Shown one piece after another: positions 38,481 through 40,804 of a stretch of 40,804 nucleotides of DNA (position 1 is its first letter; every line of letters starts with the position of its first letter). The notes below the pieces were generated by a model. The model saw only the letters and a list, made by a program, of their open reading frames with translations, made no database searches and was not told where the DNA came from. This DNA comes from DRKI01 sp011051875. GTDB taxonomy: Bacteria; Desulfobacterota; Desulfobulbia; Desulfobulbales; Desulfobulbaceae. The stretch spans positions 1-40,804 of the forward strand of contig JALXDL010000103.1 of the NCBI GenBank assembly GCA_026990385.1, read 5' to 3'. The translations under genes and the position numbers were made by a program.

Positions 38481-40438
38481 GTTGTCCGCCTCTTCTGCCG
38501 GCGCGAGGGAATAATGGTCATGATGCCGCCCAGCACCATCAGGCCGCCGCCCACCCAGCCCCAGACCAGCAGGGGATTGACCGCCGCCCTGAGGGTGATC
38601 TCGTTGTTCCTGCCGATCATGGGCATGGTGAGATAGAGATCCTCCCGGGCGCTGATGCGCAGGCTGACCTCGGTGGTCGGCTGCTCGGCATTGATGTAGT
38701 ACCGTCGCTCGGTGGTCATCTCGCCGGCGGGACGGCCGTTTCTCGTGACGCCCAGGGTGGCGGCATAGACCGTCCGGTTCCGGTCCTGGAAGCTCCTGAA
38801 GCCGGTGTAGCGGAGCTGGTAGTCGCCGATGGTCATGGCCTGGCCCTGCCGGAGGGTGGCCCCCTTTTCCTGCTTGAAGGCCGTGGAGCCGGTGATGCCG
38901 ATGACCATGAGCACCATGCCGAAGTGGACCACGTAGCCGCCGTAGCGCCGCCTGAGCCGCCAGAGGACCCGCGGCAGGGCGAGGAGCAGGCTTTCGCCGG
39001 TCAGCCGTTTCCTCGCCCTGGCGCCGGCCGCGAATTCGAGGAGAATGGTGGCGCTGACAAAGACGGCCAGGGAAAAGGCCGCCAGGGGATAGAAGGTGCG
39101 CACCCCGAGAACGAACAGGACCAGGCCGCCGGCCAGGGCCAGGGAGGCTGGCAGCAGGAAGTTCTTCTTCAGGTTGTCGATGGAGGCCCGGCGCCATCCG
39201 ATCAGTGGACAGAGTCCGGTGAGCAGCAGCAGGAGCAGGAAGAGCGGCGTGTTGACCTGGTTGAAGAAGGGTTCGCCCACGGTGAGTTTCTTTCCGGTCA
39301 CCATCTCCGAGATCAGGGGAAAGATGGTGCCAAACAGCGTGGAAAAGGCGATGGCCAGCAGGATGACGTTGTTGAACAGGAAGGTGGACTCGCGGGAGAG
39401 CAGCGATTCCAGGCTGTGGTCGGTCCGGAGCTGGCTGTAGCTTTCGGCGATCAGGATCAGCGAGCCGATACCGGTCACAACCAGGAAGACCAGGAAGAAT
39501 CCGCCCAGGCCCGTGGCCCCGAAGTCGTGGACAGACTGGAGCACGCCGCTGCGCACCAGGTAGGTGCCGAAGATACAGGTCAGGAAGGTGAGCACGATGA
39601 GGACCATGTTCCAGACCCGCATGATGTTGCGCCGTTCCTGGATGATGGCGGTGTGGATGAAAGCGGTGGAGACGAGCCAGGGTATGAAGGAGGCGTTTTC
39701 CACCGGGTCCCAGGCCCAGAATCCGCCCCAGCCCAGCTCCACGTAGGCCCACTGGCCGCCGAGGATGATGCCGATGGTGAGGAAGATCCAGGATAGGATG
39801 TTCCAGCGCCTGGTCTTGCGCAGCCAGTCCGGGTCGAGCCGGCCGGAGATCATGGCGGCCACGGCATAGGCAAAGGGGATGGTGAAGCCGATGTAGCCGA
39901 GAAAGAGGGTCGGCGGATGGAAGATCATGCCGGGGTTCTGGAGCATGGGGTTGAGCCCCTGGCCGTCGGGCGGCGTGAAGGGAAGCAGGGTAAAGGGCGA
40001 GGAGACCGTGTTGAGCAGAAGCAGGAAAAAGGCGACGATGGAGGCCAGGACCAGGTAGATGTAGGGCGTATTTCTGCGCCGGGTCTCGTTGCGCGTGTTC
40101 CGGACCACCAGGGCGATGTAGAGGCTGAGCACCCAGGCCCAGAAGAGCAGGGACCCCTTTTGCCCGGCCCAGAAAGAGGTGGCCTTGTAGAAGAGGGGCA
40201 GGGCACGGTCCGAGTAGGATGCCACGTATTCCACCTGGAAATTGTCGGTCAGGAAGAGCCGTGAGAGGGCAAAGGCCGCCATGGTGGTGAACAGGGCCAC
40301 TGCGGCCAGGGCACGGCGTCCCGCCTCGATGGAGCGCAGGTCGTTGCGCGCCAGGCCAAGCAGCAGGAGCAGCATGGCCAGCAGGGCGGCGGCAAAGGCC
40401 GCGGCCTGGGAGAGATTGCCAAGGGTCACCATGTTCAT
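38477..40438 (-). CDS. ccmF: CcmF heme lyase
   Basis: 653 residues, about 14-15 membrane segments. W-G-G-F-W-A-W-D-P-V-E-N-A-S-F-I-P-W-L near 225 is the WWD heme-handling motif. Further family motifs: F-W-A-G-Q-K-G-S-L-L-F-W near 92 and H-P-P-T-L-F-L-G-Y near 152. Attaches heme from CcmE to apocytochrome c. The ATG overlaps the ccmE stop (CAATGAAC). Confidence 0.96.
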   Translation of the reverse strand: MNMVTLGNLSQAAAFAAALLAMLLLLLGLARNDLRSIEAGRRALAAVALFTTMAAFALSRLFLTDNFQVEYVASYSDRALPLFYKATSFWAGQKGSLLFWAWVLSLYIALVVRNTRNETRRRNTPYIYLVLASIVAFFLLLLNTVSSPFTLLPFTPPDGQGLNPMLQNPGMIFHPPTLFLGYIGFTIPFAYAVAAMISGRLDPDWLRKTRRWNILSWIFLTIGIILGGQWAYVELGWGGFWAWDPVENASFIPWLVSTAFIHTAIIQERRNIMRVWNMVLIVLTFLTCIFGTYLVRSGVLQSVHDFGATGLGGFFLVFLVVTGIGSLILIAESYSQLRTDHSLESLLSRESTFLFNNVILLAIAFSTLFGTIFPLISEMVTGKKLTVGEPFFNQVNTPLFLLLLLLTGLCPLIGWRRASIDNLKKNFLLPASLALAGGLVLFVLGVRTFYPLAAFSLAVFVSATILLEFAAGARARKRLTGESLLLALPRVLWRLRRRYGGYVVHFGMVLMVIGITGSTAFKQEKGATLRQGQAMTIGDYQLRYTGFRSFQDRNRTVYAATLGVTRNGRPAGEMTTERRYYINAEQPTTEVSLRISAREDLYLTMPMIGRNNEITLRAAVNPLLVWGWVGGGLMVLGGIMTIIPSRRQKRRTT

Positions 40439-40803
40439 TGCCTGCGTACCTCGCTTTCATACTTGGACGGACATTTTGCCAGCAAGGTCTCGGCGACAAA
40501 GGTCTGTCCGGCCCCGTCAAGGCGTCCCTCGAGGATCACCTCGGCCTCTTCCCTGAAGGCATCGGGCCGGACACCCCGGTAAAGGACCTGCATGGTCTTG
40601 TCCTCCTGTTCCGTGTCGCGGACACGGAAGCTGAGGAGCAGGTTCTGCTGGATGACGGTGTTAGGCTTAGCGTTGAGGAGCTTAGGAGGGCTGAGAGGCT
40701 GCCAACCTTCGCCGACGGGGAGGCCTGCAGGGTTGTTTCCGACGAGGTGCTGGGCTGGGTTATCTTCAACGCCGAGAAGTGGAGGCCTAGGAGGAGCCCT
40801 ACA
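40435..40803 (-). CDS. ccmE: CcmE heme chaperone, C-terminal part; Cys-type (CxxxY) variant
   Basis: Only the C-terminal ~70 residues are recognisable: F-R-V-R-D-T, M-Q-V-L-Y-R-G-V-R-P-D-A-F-R-E-E-A-E-V-I-L and F-V-A-E-T-L-L-A-K-C-P-S-K-Y-E, the OB-fold end of CcmE. The heme-binding His of the usual H-x-x-x-Y is Cys here (codon 40471-40473; Tyr at 40459-40461), as described for Desulfovibrio CcmE. The frame stays open to the window edge, but upstream of about 40655 it no longer looks like CcmE (no glycine-rich R-V-G-G strand, no anchor), so the true N-terminus is missing. Confidence 0.85.
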   Translation of the reverse strand, partial: CRAPPRPPLLGVEDNPAQHLVGNNPAGLPVGEGWQPLSPPKLLNAKPNTVIQQNLLLSFRVRDTEQEDKTMQVLYRGVRPDAFREEAEVILEGRLDGAGQTFVAETLLAKCPSKYESEVRRQ

Positions 40804-40804
40804 G
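40650..40804 (+). other. Segment with foreign coding style at the window edge (possible chimera)
   Basis: From 40651 a plus-strand frame reads D-D-G-V-R-L-S-V-E-E-L-R-R-A-E-R-L-P-T-F and continues to G-W-V-I-F-N-A-E-K-W-R-P-R-R for 51 codons with no stop. All eight Arg codons are AGG, a habit of some thermophilic archaea and unlike the CGC/CGG use of the neighbouring genes. It ends the homology of ccmE on the other strand. A chimeric assembly or a real insertion boundary are both possible. Confidence 0.5.

Noticed and set aside
38481..40520. Upstream part of an 840-codon minus-strand frame that ends as ccmH
   Set aside because: Only the last 160 codons (from 38480) are CcmH; the rest overlaps ccmF out of frame and is Pro/Arg/His-rich noise.

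Overview
The window is a GC-rich bacterial chromosome segment that reads like an anaerobic Desulfobacterota species, most likely of the Desulfobulbales type. This placement is an inference from gene content. The pointers are a fused CobA/HemD enzyme, a PGM-like gene directly after homoserine dehydrogenase, a CcmE with the CxxxY heme-binding motif known from Desulfovibrio, and a probable selenoprotein. Long antisense reading frames are common because of the high GC and were ignored.

Layout. 1-4012: an outer-membrane porin start cut by the window edge, then three exported or envelope proteins on the minus strand (VCBS-repeat protein, small beta-barrel candidate, lipoprotein). 4494-6280: a hexapeptide acyltransferase and a COG4671-type glycosyltransferase on the plus strand. 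6356-11701 (minus strand, read from the right): adenylate kinase with a strong terminator, gmhA, a deoxyhypusine-synthase-like protein, hemC, cobA/hemD, and a small cereblon-like CULT-domain protein. 11954-15287 (plus strand): homoserine dehydrogenase, an ApgM-like enzyme, a YbgC-type thioesterase, and initiator tRNA-fMet with its own promoter and terminator. 15286-22594 (minus strand): a complete poly-N-acetylglucosamine (PNAG) export operon, pgaA-pgaB-pgaB'-pgaC-pgaD. Here the PgaB hydrolase domain exists twice, once degenerate and once as a separate lipoprotein. A transposase remnant lies just upstream of pgaA.

23110-26318 (plus strand): a visibly AT-richer cassette with a very large regulator (XRE HTH, cupin, unknown region, methyltransferase-like domain) followed by azlC and azlD. 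26598-28302 (plus strand): a compact mercury-type operon with a mer-like promoter, MerR with the exact Cys spacing of Hg(II)-sensing MerR, a MerC-like membrane protein, and a Cys-rich thioredoxin-like protein. The MerC-like gene carries an in-frame TGA at the first position of its CxxC motif and a SECIS-like hairpin right after it. 28255-28820: a possible small membrane protein and an HTH/zinc-ribbon regulator. 28821-34506 (minus strand): an ACP-FAAL-PlsC tridomain protein, an acyl-CoA synthetase and a voltage-gated K+-type channel, each overlapping the next by 4 bases. 34559-40803 (minus strand): the cytochrome c maturation operon ccmE-F-H-I-A-B-C-D plus a TPR gene. The last ~150 bases have a different codon style (eight of eight Arg codons AGG in a plus-strand frame) and look like foreign or chimeric sequence.

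The strongest candidate for something new is the UGA-containing MerC-like gene at 27370-27774. If the TGA is decoded as selenocysteine, this is a mercury or metal transporter with a Sec-x-x-Cys metal site, in an operon with its own Hg-type MerR. Other items worth attention are the regulator-methyltransferase fusion with AzlCD, the split and duplicated PgaB, the bacterial cereblon-like protein, and the CcmE-Cys variant alongside CcmH but without an adjacent ccmG.
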